DNA of 64,000 nucleotides from Pectobacterium betavasculorum. GTDB taxonomy: Bacteria > Pseudomonadota > Gammaproteobacteria > Enterobacterales > Enterobacteriaceae. Shown in pieces: positions 1-9,162 of this stretch; position 1 is the first letter of the stretch; each line of letters opens with the position of its first letter. The translations under genes and the position numbers were made by a program. The stretch is taken from assembly GCF_000749845.1 (NCBI RefSeq), contig NZ_JQHM01000001.1:248001-312000 (forward strand), in the 5' to 3' direction. Below the pieces are notes generated by a model that was given only the letters and a program-made list of their open reading frames with translations, was not told where the DNA came from and did not search any database.

Positions 1-192
1 GCGGATGCCCAGACAACCGGCGGTTACCCGCGTATTGCGAGCGTGATCGAGGCAGATTTGTTCAATCTGGCACAAATCCGACTCGGTGAACCGATACATT
101 TTATTTACTGTACGCAGGCTCAGGCGCAAAAAGCCGCAGACGAACAACGGCGTTATCTCGAACAACTGGCGTGGAGGCTGCATGATTATTGA
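1..192 (+). CDS. pxpC: 5-oxoprolinase subunit C, 3' end (partial)
   Basis: Only the last 63 codons are present. The reading frame is open from the first base and stops with TGA at 190-192. The tail contains a [19 protein letters not shown]-type stretch, typical of the C-terminal part of the KipA/PxpC (biotin-dependent carboxyltransferase-like) family. PxpC works with PxpB and PxpA in ATP-dependent hydrolysis of 5-oxoproline to glutamate. The stop codon lies inside pxpA (11-base overlap), which suggests translational coupling. The identification rests on a short fragment plus the pxpA neighbour. Confidence 0.85.
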   Translation, partial: ADAQTTGGYPRIASVIEADLFNLAQIRLGEPIHFIYCTQAQAQKAADEQRRYLEQLAWRLHDY

Positions 193-919
193 TCTCAATG
201 CCGATCTGGGCGAGGGGGGAGAGCATGACGAAGCGCTGCTGAAGCTGGTGACATCGGCCAATATCGCCTGCGGGTTTCACGCGGGTGATGCGCAAACCAT
301 GCGTCAGTCAGTACGCTGGGGAATTGGCTATGGCGTTGCGCTTGGTGCACACCCCAGCTTTCCCGACCGTGAAAATTTTGGTCGTAAGGCGATGAATGTG
401 CCTGCGGAAATTGTGTTTGCGCAAATGGTGTATCAACTTGGTGCACTTAGCGCGATTGTCGCTGCTGAAGGGGGCACGCTGTCCCACGTTAAGCCCCACG
501 GTATGCTTTACAACCAGGCTGCGAGCGAAGCAGCACTGGCTGATGCGATAGCCAAGGCGGTGAAGGTCGTTAATCCGACGTTACGTCTGATTGGGCTGGC
601 GGGCAGCGAGTTGATCCGCGCCGGGAAACGGTTGGGGCTAGAGACGCGTCAGGAAGTGTTCGCCGATCGTTGCTATCAGCCTGACGGCTCGTTGGTGCCC
701 CGCACTCAGGCTGGCGCACTGATCAATAGCGATGAACTGGCGTTGGCACAGACGTTGGAAATGATTCAACGTCAGCGGGTGAGGGCAATCGATGGCTCCT
801 GGGTTAATGTACAAGCAGATACCGTGTGTATTCACGGCGATGGACAACATGCGCTGCTGTTTGCCCGCAAGTTGCGTAACTGCTTTAGCCAGCACCAGAT
901 AGCGGTTGCTGCGGCATAA
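182..919 (+). CDS. pxpA: 5-oxoprolinase subunit A (LamB/YcsF family)
   Basis: A 245-residue protein starting [12 protein letters not shown], with the family signature around NADLGEGG and [11 protein letters not shown] in the first 40 residues and a conserved [10 protein letters not shown] block near residue 97. It is the catalytic partner of PxpBC in opening the 5-oxoproline ring. I chose the ATG at 182 because a GGAGG ribosome site sits at 173-177 and because family members start with DLN. The in-frame start at 86 would add 32 residues encoded over pxpC. The order pxpC-pxpA followed by nei matches E. coli ybgJKL-nei. Confidence 0.95.
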   Translation: MIIDLNADLGEGGEHDEALLKLVTSANIACGFHAGDAQTMRQSVRWGIGYGVALGAHPSFPDRENFGRKAMNVPAEIVFAQMVYQLGALSAIVAAEGGTLSHVKPHGMLYNQAASEAALADAIAKAVKVVNPTLRLIGLAGSELIRAGKRLGLETRQEVFADRCYQPDGSLVPRTQAGALINSDELALAQTLEMIQRQRVRAIDGSWVNVQADTVCIHGDGQHALLFARKLRNCFSQHQIAVAAA

Positions 920-947
920 TCATGGTTTTGTATGACGGGGATAATAG

Positions 948-1595
948 ATGAAAACCGTTTTGATCACGGCGTTTGAACCTTTTGAGGGCGAAGCGATTAA
1001 TCCCTCATGGGAAGCGGTAAAAGATCTTCATCAGCGGGAAGTTGGCGGTGCGCGAGTGGTGGCTTGCCGTTTATCTTGCGTCTTTGATCTGTCACTGGAT
1101 CAACTTTATCGTGCGATAGCCGAATGGCAGCCGGAAGTGGTGATCGCGGTGGGGCAGGCAGGCGGGCGCGCTGATATTTCTGTCGAACGCGTGGCGATTA
1201 ATATTAATGATGCCCGAATTGCGGATAACCGAGGTAACCAGCCAATTGATACGCCCGTAGTGGAAAAAGGGCCAGCGGCGTATTTCTCGACGCTGCCGGT
1301 AAAGGCGCTGGTTCAGGCATTACGCGTGGCGGGAATTCCAGCTTCGGTGTCGCAAACCGCAGGTACGTTTGTCTGCAATCACGTAATGTACGGGCTGTTA
1401 CACCAGTTGCACCAGCAGGGTGATGTGGTTCGCGGCGGATTTGTTCATATTCCGTATTCACCAGAACAGGCTGCACGACACCCCGGCGAACCGAGCATGC
1501 CAACGCCGTTGGTCACAGCGGCGCTGGAAGTGATGATCAAGCAGTCGCTGGTGCAGCAGGTTGATGTGGCGGTCACTGGCGGGGCATTACATTAA
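948..1595 (+). CDS. pcp: pyrrolidone-carboxylate peptidase (pyroglutamyl peptidase I)
   Basis: A 215-residue cytosolic cysteine peptidase of family C15 that removes N-terminal pyroglutamate from peptides. The catalytic triad is visible at the expected places: Glu80 in ISVERVAIN, Cys143 in [11 protein letters not shown] and His167 in [11 protein letters not shown]. Length is normal for the family. It lies 28 bases after pxpA in the same direction, so it probably belongs to the same transcript. Its product, free 5-oxoproline, is the substrate of PxpABC. As I recall, E. coli K-12 has no pcp at this place. Confidence 0.96.
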   Translation: MKTVLITAFEPFEGEAINPSWEAVKDLHQREVGGARVVACRLSCVFDLSLDQLYRAIAEWQPEVVIAVGQAGGRADISVERVAININDARIADNRGNQPIDTPVVEKGPAAYFSTLPVKALVQALRVAGIPASVSQTAGTFVCNHVMYGLLHQLHQQGDVVRGGFVHIPYSPEQAARHPGEPSMPTPLVTAALEVMIKQSLVQQVDVAVTGGALH

Positions 1596-1648
1596 TTTAG
1601 CGAATCGCTCAGTTGCAGAGCGTCTGATTTTCAGGGAGTAGTTAGAGT

Positions 1649-2440
1649 ATGCCGGAAGGGCCGGAAATTCGCCGGGCGGCCGATAAGCTGGTTGAGGCCG
1701 TCGTGGGAAAAACGCTGACGCGCGTTTGGTTTGCGTTTCCAGAATTGAAGCAGTACGAAACAGAATTGGTTGGGCAGCAGGTCAGGCAGATTGAAACGCG
1801 CGGGAAGGCGCTGCTGACCTATTTTAGCCACGATCGGGTGCTGTATAGCCATAACCAACTGTATGGGGTGTGGCGCGTGGTGAATGCCGGAGAGTCGCCG
1901 GAAACGAAGCGGGATTTACGTGTCCGGCTGGAGACGCAGGAGCGTGCCATTCTGCTTTACAGCGCATCGGATATTGAAATGCTGACGCGGGAGGCACTCA
2001 CGACGCATCCTTTCCTGCAACGTATTGGGCCGGATGTATTGGATCTTTCTCTGACGCCAGAACAAGTGTGTGAGCGTTTGTTATTACCGCGTTTTCGTCG
2101 TCGTCAGTTCAGCGGGCTGTTGTTGGATCAGGCTTTTCTCGCGGGGCTGGGGAATTATCTGCGCGTCGAGATTCTGTGGCAGGCACAGCTGGCACCGCAG
2201 CATACGGCCTCGCAGTTGAATGAGGAACAGTTGCAAACGTTAAGTCGAGCGCTGCTGGATATCCCTCGGTTGTCCTACAACACGCGCGGCACCGTGGATG
2301 AGGATCGGCATCACGGGGCGATTTTTTCGTTCAAGGTTTTCCATCGTGAAGGGGAACGCTGTGAGCGCTGTGGTAGAACTATTGAAAGAATGATGCTGTC
2401 ATCACGCCCGTTCTATTGGTGCCCGCACTGCCAGAGTTAA
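1649..2440 (+). CDS. nei: endonuclease VIII (DNA glycosylase/AP lyase)
   Basis: A 263-residue protein of the Fpg/Nei family that excises oxidised pyrimidines. The N-terminus [12 protein letters not shown] supplies the catalytic Pro2 and Glu3. Lys53 lies in the RGKALLTYF segment. The C-terminal zinc finger has two cysteine pairs (CERC near 238-241 and CPHC at 258-261). It starts 53 bases after pcp, with GGGAG at 1634-1638 upstream. Synteny pxp-nei-gltA matches E. coli, apart from the patch that follows. Confidence 0.96.
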   Translation: MPEGPEIRRAADKLVEAVVGKTLTRVWFAFPELKQYETELVGQQVRQIETRGKALLTYFSHDRVLYSHNQLYGVWRVVNAGESPETKRDLRVRLETQERAILLYSASDIEMLTREALTTHPFLQRIGPDVLDLSLTPEQVCERLLLPRFRRRQFSGLLLDQAFLAGLGNYLRVEILWQAQLAPQHTASQLNEEQLQTLSRALLDIPRLSYNTRGTVDEDRHHGAIFSFKVFHREGERCERCGRTIERMMLSSRPFYWCPHCQS

Positions 2441-2482
2441 AGGGTGCTGTGCAGCTTTTAGATTAATTGAAAAGGATTTCGT

Positions 2483-3193
2483 ATGAGTAATAGAAATGAC
2501 ATTAGGGACGGTTCTCTCTTTGATATGCTCAAATCAGGTATTGTTTATACTGAAGTGTTGGGCTGGGTTGATATGGGTCATGCAAGGGGAGACGATATTG
2601 CAGAGTTAAAATAGCAATTTTTGGCTGGCGAAAGCTCTGGAGAAAACAGTTATCACGTTATGTATCGTCAGGATATGCGCTACAAAAAATTTGGTAATAA
2701 TCTTGGTATAGGAAAATTCACTCGATGGGAAATCAAGAGTGGGAGAAGCAGAGAAGATATCAATAGCATCATGCTTGCTATGCTTATGAATATCGCCCCT
2801 CGATTTGAAAAACAGCAATATGATCTATTCTCATGGTATACCGACAGTGGATTCAGTGGTGAGGATTTGGTTTCAGACCTTTTGGGATTTTATCGCACAT
2901 TAATTTCAGGCCAATACTCTTATCGTGTCCGCCCAGTAAGCCGTGATGCAGCGATGAGACGTTGGGATTTTTATGGTGCTATTGGCTCCCATAAGAATAA
3001 AGGTTTTCGCCCTATTATTTTTCCCGATCCGCAAGATGCTTGTGTAAGACATACACCTTATATAGCGAATTTACCTCACTTTATGACTTGGGTTCGCCCA
3101 TGGAATGACTTTACTTCTGGCATAGTTAACATTCTAACGGATGATGGTATAACTCTTGAATTTAACAAGCCCAAAGGTGGAAGGAAGAGTTAG
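2483..3193 (+). pseudogene. DUF4056-like protein gene interrupted by an in-frame TAG
   Basis: A frame opens at ATG 2483 (43 codons, MSNRNDIRDGSLFDML...) and meets TAG at 2612-2614. It then continues in the same frame without another stop to 3193. Joined, the two parts give about 236 residues that read as one protein, with motifs GWVDMGHARGDDI, FLAGESSGENSY, GKFTRWEIKSGRSRE and WVRPWNDFTSG. From memory these resemble DUF4056-family proteins of unknown function. The downstream part has no convincing ribosome site before TTG 2621 or ATG 2660, so I read it as one gene broken by a point change (CAG to TAG would explain it). Family members are usually longer and exported, so the 5' end may also be missing. 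Base composition is AT-richer than in the neighbours. Confidence 0.6.
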
Positions 3194-3196
3194 GGC

Positions 3197-3619
3197 ATGA
3201 AAGTAATCAAATATCTATTACTGCTTTTGATTCCAGCGGCAATGGTTGGGATGTTATTTGTATTTATTGTGGTATCGGGGTCTACGGAGATAAGAACGTA
3301 TACTGAAAGTGAGTATTTTACCTACTATGCGTTCACCGATGAAGATATCCGTAGCGCCCCAAGAATATCGGGCAATTATGCTTTTGAATACGTGCCTGGT
3401 GATGGCTATGCACCATCAAACGCCATTATTTTTAATAACACTTCTGATGCTACTCCGCTAAAAACGTACCTTACAACATTAGGATATGAGCAGCAGAAAC
3501 AGAAAGAAGGGGTGGAAGAAGTGTGGAAAAAAAGAGCCGAAATTGAAGATGCAACCTTTTATATCTGGGTTAATAAAGACGCTAAACAGGTTTACCTTAC
3601 TAAAGTATTTCATTACTAG
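3197..3619 (+). CDS. small membrane-anchored protein of unknown function
   Basis: A 140-residue protein with a single hydrophobic segment at about residues 5-27 (IKYLLLLLIPAAMVG onward). A polar, probably periplasmic domain rich in Tyr, Glu and Thr follows. No cysteine lipobox is present and I recognise no family. It begins 3 bases after the stop of the interrupted DUF4056-like gene, with GGAAGGA at 3179-3185 upstream. The two are therefore probably one transcript and arrived together in this AT-rich patch between nei and gltA. Confidence 0.75.
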   Translation: MKVIKYLLLLLIPAAMVGMLFVFIVVSGSTEIRTYTESEYFTYYAFTDEDIRSAPRISGNYAFEYVPGDGYAPSNAIIFNNTSDATPLKTYLTTLGYEQQKQKEGVEEVWKKRAEIEDATFYIWVNKDAKQVYLTKVFHY

Positions 3620-3675
3620 CTGCGCTGATTAACGTACTTCAATCTTCATTGAAAATCAGCGTTGGGTACAAACAA

Positions 3676-3700
3676 CAAAGGCCGGAAAACCCGGCCTTTG
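3676..3700 (-). terminator. gltA terminator hairpin (possibly bidirectional)
   Basis: A perfect 10-base inverted repeat (CAAAGGCCGG at 3676-3685, CCGGCCTTTG at 3691-3700) with a 5-base loop lies between the convergent 140-residue gene and gltA. On the minus strand it is followed by TTGTTTG, as expected for a rho-independent terminator of gltA. Confidence 0.8.
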
Positions 3701-3718
3701 TTATGCGTGCGGAATGAA

Positions 3719-5005
3719 TTAATCGTGTTTCAGATTGGAGGCGAAGTCACGTTTGTCGTAGCCGGTGTACAGCTGACGCGGGCGGGCAATCTTGATGCCG
3801 TCATCGTGCATTTCGCTCCAATGCGCAATCCAGCCCACGGTACGTGCCATCGCGAAGATAACGGTAAACATGGAAGACGGAATCCCCATTGCTTTCAGGA
3901 TGATACCAGAATAGAAGTCCACGTTCGGGTACAGTTTCTTCTCAATGAAGTACGGGTCGTTCAGTGCGATATGTTCCAGCTCCATCGCCACTTCCAGCAA
4001 GTCATCTTTTCTGCCCAGCTCTTTCAGCACTTCATGGCAGGTTTCACGCATGACTGTGGCGCGTGGATCGTGGTTTTTGTACACACGGTGACCGAAGCCC
4101 ATCAGGCGGAAAGAGTCGTTCTTGTCTTTTGCACGTTCGATAAACGCCGGGATGTGTTCTACGCTGCTGATTTCTTCCAACATACGCAGACAGGCCTCGT
4201 TCGCACCGCCGTGCGCCGGTCCCCATAACGAGGCGATCCCGGCGGCGATACAGGCAAACGGGTTTGCACCAGACGAACCCGCGGTACGTACGGTAGACGT
4301 CGAGGCGTTTTGTTCGTGATCGGCATGCAGAATCAGAATACGATCCATCGCACGTTCCAGCACTGGATTCACAACATATTCTTCACAAGGGGTGGAGAAC
4401 ATCATGTGCAGGAAATTACCCGCGTAGGACAGGTTGTTTTTTGGATAAACAAACGGCTGACCCAGTGAATATTTGTAGCACATCGCCGCAACGGTCGGCA
4501 TTTTGGACAGCAGGCGGTAGGCCGCAATTTCGCGGTGACGCTCAATATTGATGTCCAGTGAATCGTGGTAGAACGCTGCTAGTGCACCAGTGACGCCGCA
4601 CAAGACGGCCATTGGGTGTGAATCACGACGGAAACCGTGGAACAGACGAGTAATCTGTTCATGGATCATTGTATGACGAGTCACGGTCGTCTTGAAGGTT
4701 TCATACTGCTCTACCGTCGGAACCTCGCCGAACAACAGGATGTAACAAACTTCAAGATAATTAGATTTTTCAGCTAGTTGAGCAATTGGGAAGCCACGGT
4801 GCAGCAGGATGCCTTCGTCACCGTCGATATAGGTAATCTTGGATTCGCAAGATGCGGTAGAGGTAAAGCCAGGGTCAAATGTGAAGTAACCTTTAGAACC
4901 GAGGGGACGGATGTCAATCTCATCATACCCCAATGTGCCAGATAGGACATTTAGCTCAATTGGATCTTTACCCTCTAGAGTAAGTGTTGCTTTTTTATCA
5001 GCCAT
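3719..5005 (-). CDS. gltA: type II citrate synthase
   Basis: A 428-residue enzyme that condenses oxaloacetate and acetyl-CoA to citrate. It matches E. coli GltA nearly throughout. Recognisable blocks include [20 protein letters not shown] near the N-terminus and the catalytic-histidine segments [12 protein letters not shown] and [15 protein letters not shown]. The catalytic-aspartate segment NVDFYSGI is also present, and the arginine-rich tail [15 protein letters not shown] matches too. The ATG is preceded on the minus strand by AAGGAG. It is transcribed away from sdhC, with 651 bases of shared control region between them. Confidence 0.98.
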   Translation of the reverse strand: MADKKATLTLEGKDPIELNVLSGTLGYDEIDIRPLGSKGYFTFDPGFTSTASCESKITYIDGDEGILLHRGFPIAQLAEKSNYLEVCYILLFGEVPTVEQYETFKTTVTRHTMIHEQITRLFHGFRRDSHPMAVLCGVTGALAAFYHDSLDINIERHREIAAYRLLSKMPTVAAMCYKYSLGQPFVYPKNNLSYAGNFLHMMFSTPCEEYVVNPVLERAMDRILILHADHEQNASTSTVRTAGSSGANPFACIAAGIASLWGPAHGGANEACLRMLEEISSVEHIPAFIERAKDKNDSFRLMGFGHRVYKNHDPRATVMRETCHEVLKELGRKDDLLEVAMELEHIALNDPYFIEKKLYPNVDFYSGIILKAMGIPSSMFTVIFAMARTVGWIAHWSEMHDDGIKIARPRQLYTGYDKRDFASNLKHD

Positions 5006-5331
5006 TTACAGTCTCCTTAGCGCTTTTAATTTTAAAAATTTTCACTGAAGAAATACCGTCATGCCTGCGCACCGGACAAAAAATGGCCGGTGAAACTCTG
5101 TTGTGACACAGTCGTCAAATAGGATACAGAGTAAGGCGGATAGCCGCATTCAGGATGAAAAATTCGTTCTCCAGGTAATCAGCGATCTTCAGGCAATTAA
5201 CAATGCTCTGAATAGATTGTAGTCATTACCTATCACTTTTACGTGGACTCTCCCCACTGTTACATAAGTTACGTCAGTGTGGAAGTGCCGCCGTTGTGCT
5301 TTAACACATCATAAGGAATTCAATCCCCTAG

Positions 5332-5360
5332 TTGTAATTTAAATGTTGAACTTTTGTCAA
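5332..5360 (-). promoter_or_regulatory. candidate gltA promoter
   Basis: On the minus strand TTGACA (5360-5355) is followed after 17 bases by TTACAA (5337-5332). The -35 is perfect and the -10 weak. It would give a gltA leader of about 320 bases. The E. coli gene also has a long leader. Not verified by any transcript data. Confidence 0.35.
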
Positions 5361-5394
5361 ATCGGATAATTAATTTTATATAAATTGTGAAATT

Positions 5395-5410
5395 CGTGAT
5401 CTAAATCACT
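5395..5410. promoter_or_regulatory. CRP-like operator in the gltA-sdhC control region
   Basis: CGTGATCTAAATCACT has two half-sites (GTGA and TCAC) in exact dyad symmetry with the six-base spacing of CRP sites. It is centred about 80 bases before the predicted sdhC start point. CRP activation of sdh and gltA is known in E. coli. Occupancy here is inference. Confidence 0.5.
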
Positions 5411-5447
5411 GTTCGGGGCAAATGTCACCAAACACTTTGTATGGGAA

Positions 5448-5476
5448 TTGTAATGGGAATGTGAAGGACCTATACT
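5448..5476 (+). promoter_or_regulatory. candidate sdhC promoter
   Basis: TTGTAA (5448-5453), a 17-base spacer and TATACT (5471-5476) make a good sigma-70 promoter. Transcription would begin near 5483 and leave a leader of about 175 bases before the GTG start of sdhC. Nothing else coding is visible in the 5006-5656 gap. The leader contains several AT-rich stretches that could hold small-RNA targets, but I cannot show one. Confidence 0.6.
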
Positions 5477-5656
5477 CCCGCCAGGTCTCCGGAATCACCC
5501 TGCAGTAGGAGCACCCAGTATGAAAGGATCATGCGCTGTTTAGACACCGGAATGTCGATGTTTGAGCGCGTATCGTAAACCCACTCTCAGGGCTGTAACT
5601 TTCATACTGTCTGACCTCACATCAGGCCCGGAGGAAGAAACAATAATAAAAGCTGT

Positions 5657-6046
5657 GTGGGCAAATCTGTGAAAAAACAAAGACCTGTCAATCTGGAATT
5701 GCAGACGATCCAGTTTCCCGTTACTGCGATAGCATCTATTCTTCACCGCGTCTCCGGCGTTATCACCTTTGTCGCTGTCGGTATTTTACTGTGGCTGTTA
5801 GGCACTTCTCTCTCTTCAGAGGAAGGGTTCCTGCGCGCTGCGGAAATTATGGATAGCTTCATCGTCAAATTTATCGTTTGGGGCATCCTCGTCGCGTTGG
5901 CTTATCACATTGTTGGTGGTATTCGTCACCTATTGATGGATTTTGGCTATATAGAAGAAGACCTTGCCGCAGGTAAGCGTTCTGCAAATATCTCCTTTAT
6001 TATTACTGTCGTGCTTTCAATTCTGGCTGGAGTCCTCGTATGGTAA
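5657..6046 (+). CDS. sdhC: succinate dehydrogenase cytochrome b556 subunit
   Basis: A 129-residue inner-membrane subunit with three hydrophobic helices. With SdhD it binds heme b and ubiquinone. His84 (ALAYHIVGG) is the expected heme ligand, and Ser27 and Arg31 in ASILHRVSG are the expected quinone-site residues. The GTG start at 5657 gives exactly the E. coli length and keeps the [10 protein letters not shown]-terminus. The end overlaps sdhD by 7 bases, indicating coupled translation. Confidence 0.97.
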   Translation: MGKSVKKQRPVNLELQTIQFPVTAIASILHRVSGVITFVAVGILLWLLGTSLSSEEGFLRAAEIMDSFIVKFIVWGILVALAYHIVGGIRHLLMDFGYIEEDLAAGKRSANISFIITVVLSILAGVLVW

Positions 6047-6387
6047 GCAATGCTTCTGCGTTAGGACGCAATGGCGTACACGATTGGTTACTGATTCGCG
6101 CTTCCGCCATCGTCATTGTTCTGTATGTAATTTATCTCATTGGCTTTATTGCCACAGCTGGCGACATCACTTATGAAATCTGGCGTGGTTTCTTCGCGAT
6201 GGCTCTCACCAAAGTATTCACACTGCTAACCTTATTTTCCATTCTGGTTCATGCCTGGATAGGGATGTGGCAAGTGCTGACCGACTACATTAAACCGCTG
6301 GCCTTACGTCTGACTTTACAGTTGGCAATTGTGGTAGCGCTGTTGGTGTACGTCATTTATGGAACTATTGTGGTGTGGGGTGCGTGA
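6040..6387 (+). CDS. sdhD: succinate dehydrogenase membrane anchor subunit
   Basis: A 115-residue, three-helix membrane protein completing the heme and quinone site of complex II. His71 ([12 protein letters not shown]) matches the second heme ligand, and Asp82-Tyr83 (LTDYIKP) match the quinone-contact pair. Its ATG lies inside the end of sdhC. Its TGA shares one base with the sdhA ATG (TGATG), so the operon is tightly coupled. Confidence 0.97.
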   Translation: MVSNASALGRNGVHDWLLIRASAIVIVLYVIYLIGFIATAGDITYEIWRGFFAMALTKVFTLLTLFSILVHAWIGMWQVLTDYIKPLALRLTLQLAIVVALLVYVIYGTIVVWGA

Positions 6388-8153
6388 TGAATTTGCCAGT
6401 TAGAGAGTTTGATGCAGTGGTTGTGGGTGCGGGTGGCGCAGGTATGCGCGCCGCACTGCAAATCTCCCAAATGGGCCTGTCCTGTGCCCTGTTATCTAAA
6501 GTGTTCCCAACCCGTTCCCATACTGTGTCCGCGCAGGGCGGTATTACCGTTGCGCTGGGTAACACCCATGAAGATAACTGGGAATGGCACATGTACGACA
6601 CCGTAAAAGGGTCGGATTACATTGGCGATCAGGACGCAATTGAATATATGTGTAAAACCGGGCCGGAAGCGATTCTGGAACTGGAACACATGGGATTACC
6701 GTTCTCACGATTGGATGATGGCAGCATTTATCAGCGTCCGTTCGGTGGTCAATCCAAGAATTTTGGCGGCGAGCAGGCGGCACGTACCGCCGCCGCCGCT
6801 GACCGTACTGGCCATGCGCTGCTGCATACGTTGTACCAGCAGAACCTGAAAAATCACACCACTATTTTCTCCGAATGGTATGCACTCGATCTGGTGAAGA
6901 ATCAGGATGGTGCGGTTGTCGGCTGTACGGCAATTTGTATCGAAACGGGCGAAGTCGTTTATTTCAAAGCGAAGGCCACTGTGCTGGCAACAGGTGGCGC
7001 CGGCCGTATCTACCAGTCCACCACCAATGCGCACATTAATACTGGCGACGGCGTGGGTATGGCGTTGCGTGCCGGTGTTCCATTGCAGGATATGGAAATG
7101 TGGCAGTTCCACCCAACCGGTATTGCTGGTGCAGGTGTGTTAGTAACCGAAGGCTGTCGTGGTGAAGGCGGCTATTTGCTGAATAAGCACGGTGAGCGCT
7201 TCATGGAGCGCTATGCGCCAAATGCGAAAGATCTGGCGGGTCGTGACGTTGTTGCCCGATCTATTATGATCGAAATTCGTGAAGGCCGCGGTTGTGAAGG
7301 CCCGTGGGGACCACACGCCAAGCTGAAACTGGACCATTTGGGTAAAGATGTTCTGGAATCTCGCCTGCCGGGTATTTTGGAACTGTCGCGTACGTTTGCT
7401 CACGTCGATCCGGTTAAAGAGCCGATTCCTGTTATCCCAACCTGCCACTATATGATGGGCGGTATTCCGACCAAAGTCAGCGGACAGGCGCTGACGGTGA
7501 ATGAGAAAGGCGAGGATGTGGTGATTCCTGGGCTGTTTGCCGTGGGGGAGATTGCCTGCGTATCGGTCCATGGTGCTAACCGTCTGGGCGGTAACTCGCT
7601 GCTTGACCTGGTGGTTTTTGGCCGTTCGGCGGGTATCCATCTGCAAGAGTCTCTGGAAGAGCAGGGCGAAAGCCGTGATGCCAGCGAATCTGATATCGAA
7701 GTATCTCTCGACCGCCTCAATCGCTGGAACAATACCCGCTCCGGTGAAGATCCGGTGGAAATCCGTAAAGCGCTGCAATCCTGTATGCAGAATAATTTCT
7801 CAGTATTCCGCGAAGGCGATGCGATGGCGAAAGGGCTGGAAGAGCTGAAAGTGATCCGTGAGCGCCTGAAAGAGGCGCGTTTGGATGACACATCAACCGA
7901 GTTCAACACCCAACGCATTGAGTGTCTGGAACTGGATAACCTGATGGAAACCGCGTATGCAACGGCGGTTTCGGCTAACTTCCGTACTGAAAGCCGTGGT
8001 GCCCATAGCCGTTTCGATTTCCCAGAGCGTGACGATGATAATTGGCTGTGCCATTCGTTGTATCTGCCGCAAACCGACAGCATGACACGCCGTGAGGTGA
8101 ACATGCAGCCTAAACTGCGTCCGGCCTTCCCGCCGAAAATACGTACTTATTAA
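6387..8153 (+). CDS. sdhA: succinate dehydrogenase flavoprotein subunit
   Basis: A 588-residue catalytic subunit that oxidises succinate to fumarate. It has an N-terminal dinucleotide fold ([14 protein letters not shown], residues 11-24), His45 in SHTVSAQGG for covalent FAD, and the substrate-site motifs [11 protein letters not shown] and [13 protein letters not shown]. The ATG at 6387 gives the E. coli length. An upstream in-frame GTG at 6375 would add four residues and is not preferred. Third gene of sdhCDAB. Confidence 0.98.
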   Translation: MNLPVREFDAVVVGAGGAGMRAALQISQMGLSCALLSKVFPTRSHTVSAQGGITVALGNTHEDNWEWHMYDTVKGSDYIGDQDAIEYMCKTGPEAILELEHMGLPFSRLDDGSIYQRPFGGQSKNFGGEQAARTAAAADRTGHALLHTLYQQNLKNHTTIFSEWYALDLVKNQDGAVVGCTAICIETGEVVYFKAKATVLATGGAGRIYQSTTNAHINTGDGVGMALRAGVPLQDMEMWQFHPTGIAGAGVLVTEGCRGEGGYLLNKHGERFMERYAPNAKDLAGRDVVARSIMIEIREGRGCEGPWGPHAKLKLDHLGKDVLESRLPGILELSRTFAHVDPVKEPIPVIPTCHYMMGGIPTKVSGQALTVNEKGEDVVIPGLFAVGEIACVSVHGANRLGGNSLLDLVVFGRSAGIHLQESLEEQGESRDASESDIEVSLDRLNRWNNTRSGEDPVEIRKALQSCMQNNFSVFREGDAMAKGLEELKVIRERLKEARLDDTSTEFNTQRIECLELDNLMETAYATAVSANFRTESRGAHSRFDFPERDDDNWLCHSLYLPQTDSMTRREVNMQPKLRPAFPPKIRTY

Positions 8154-8169
8154 TTGCGGAGATTAAACG

Positions 8170-8886
8170 ATGAAACTCGAATTTTCTATTTATCGTTACA
8201 ACCCGGATGTTGACGATGCTCCGCGGATGCAGGATTACCAACTGGAGGCGGAAGAAGGCCGCGACATGATGCTGCTGGATGCGCTGATGCTGCTGAAAGA
8301 GCAGGATCCGACGCTCTCATTTCGTCGTTCCTGCCGCGAAGGCGTCTGTGGCTCCGATGGCGTTAACATGAATGGCAAGAATGGGCTGGCCTGTATTACG
8401 CCAGTTTCCGCGTTACGGCGTGGAAACAGCAAAATCGTTATTCGTCCTTTACCTGGATTACCGGTTGTACGTGATTTGGTAGTGGACATGGGACAGTTCT
8501 ATGCTCAATATGAGAAAATAAAGCCTTACCTGTTGAATAATGGGAAAAATCCGCCGGCGCGTGAGCATCTGCAATCGCCTGAACAACGTGCGAAGCTGGA
8601 TGGGTTGTACGAATGCATCATGTGCGCCTGCTGTTCAACGTCTTGCCCGTCGTTCTGGTGGAACCCGGACAAGTTTGTCGGGCCAGCGGGTCTGTTGGCA
8701 GCGTACCGCTTCCTGATTGACAGTCGTGACACAGAAACTAAGCCACGGCTGGACGATCTGGACGATGCATTCAGCGTTTTCCGCTGTCACGGCATCATGA
8801 ACTGCGTCAGCGTTTGTCCGAAAGGGTTGAACCCGACCAAGGCTATTGGTCATATTAAATCGATGTTGCTCCACCGCAGCGCATAA
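8170..8886 (+). CDS. sdhB: succinate dehydrogenase iron-sulfur subunit
   Basis: A 238-residue protein carrying electrons from the FAD of SdhA to the quinone site. The [2Fe-2S] cysteines lie in SCREGVCGSDG with a further one in GLAC. The [4Fe-4S] and [3Fe-4S] cysteines lie in CIMCACCSTSCP and CHGIMNCVSVCPKGLNP. It follows sdhA by 16 bases with GGAG before the ATG. About 276 bases without a gene separate it from sucA. Confidence 0.98.
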   Translation: MKLEFSIYRYNPDVDDAPRMQDYQLEAEEGRDMMLLDALMLLKEQDPTLSFRRSCREGVCGSDGVNMNGKNGLACITPVSALRRGNSKIVIRPLPGLPVVRDLVVDMGQFYAQYEKIKPYLLNNGKNPPAREHLQSPEQRAKLDGLYECIMCACCSTSCPSFWWNPDKFVGPAGLLAAYRFLIDSRDTETKPRLDDLDDAFSVFRCHGIMNCVSVCPKGLNPTKAIGHIKSMLLHRSA

Positions 8887-8942
8887 CCGATAGTTAATAC
8901 GTAACGCGTTATTGCATAAAGATTAAGTAGTAAAACATGTAT

Positions 8943-9030
8943 CTCCCTCTGAAGTTGCTATTCTTCAGAGGGAGCGCAGGAAACCTTTAAAAACCGGCTT
9001 GTGCGCCAGAACCGGTTTTCAAAGGTTCCT
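8943..9030 (+). other. two strong hairpins in the sdhB-sucA spacer
   Basis: The first is a perfect 12-base inverted repeat (8943-8954 with 8963-8974, loop of 8). The second pairs 8982-8997 with 9012-9027 over 16 bases with one mismatch, and extends past a single-base bulge to 8978 and 9030. Neither has a T-run, so they do not look like terminators. Long stems between sdhB and sucA suit processing of a joint sdh-suc transcript, which is known for E. coli. The processing role here is inference. Confidence 0.65.
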
Positions 9031-9162
9031 TAGGGGGGACGGATACCCTAAGCGCGTACCGATTGTACGACAAGTGAACCGTTTGTATGGCAAACGATAT
9101 ACGGACACTAATTACATGTTAACCACGGCGAAAACTGAAGCTTATTAGCTTAAGGGATCATA

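Noticed and set aside
3662-4228. 188-residue plus-strand frame over the gltA 3' end
   Set aside because: It is antisense to a strongly conserved citrate synthase, begins inside the terminator region and has no ribosome site or family resemblance.
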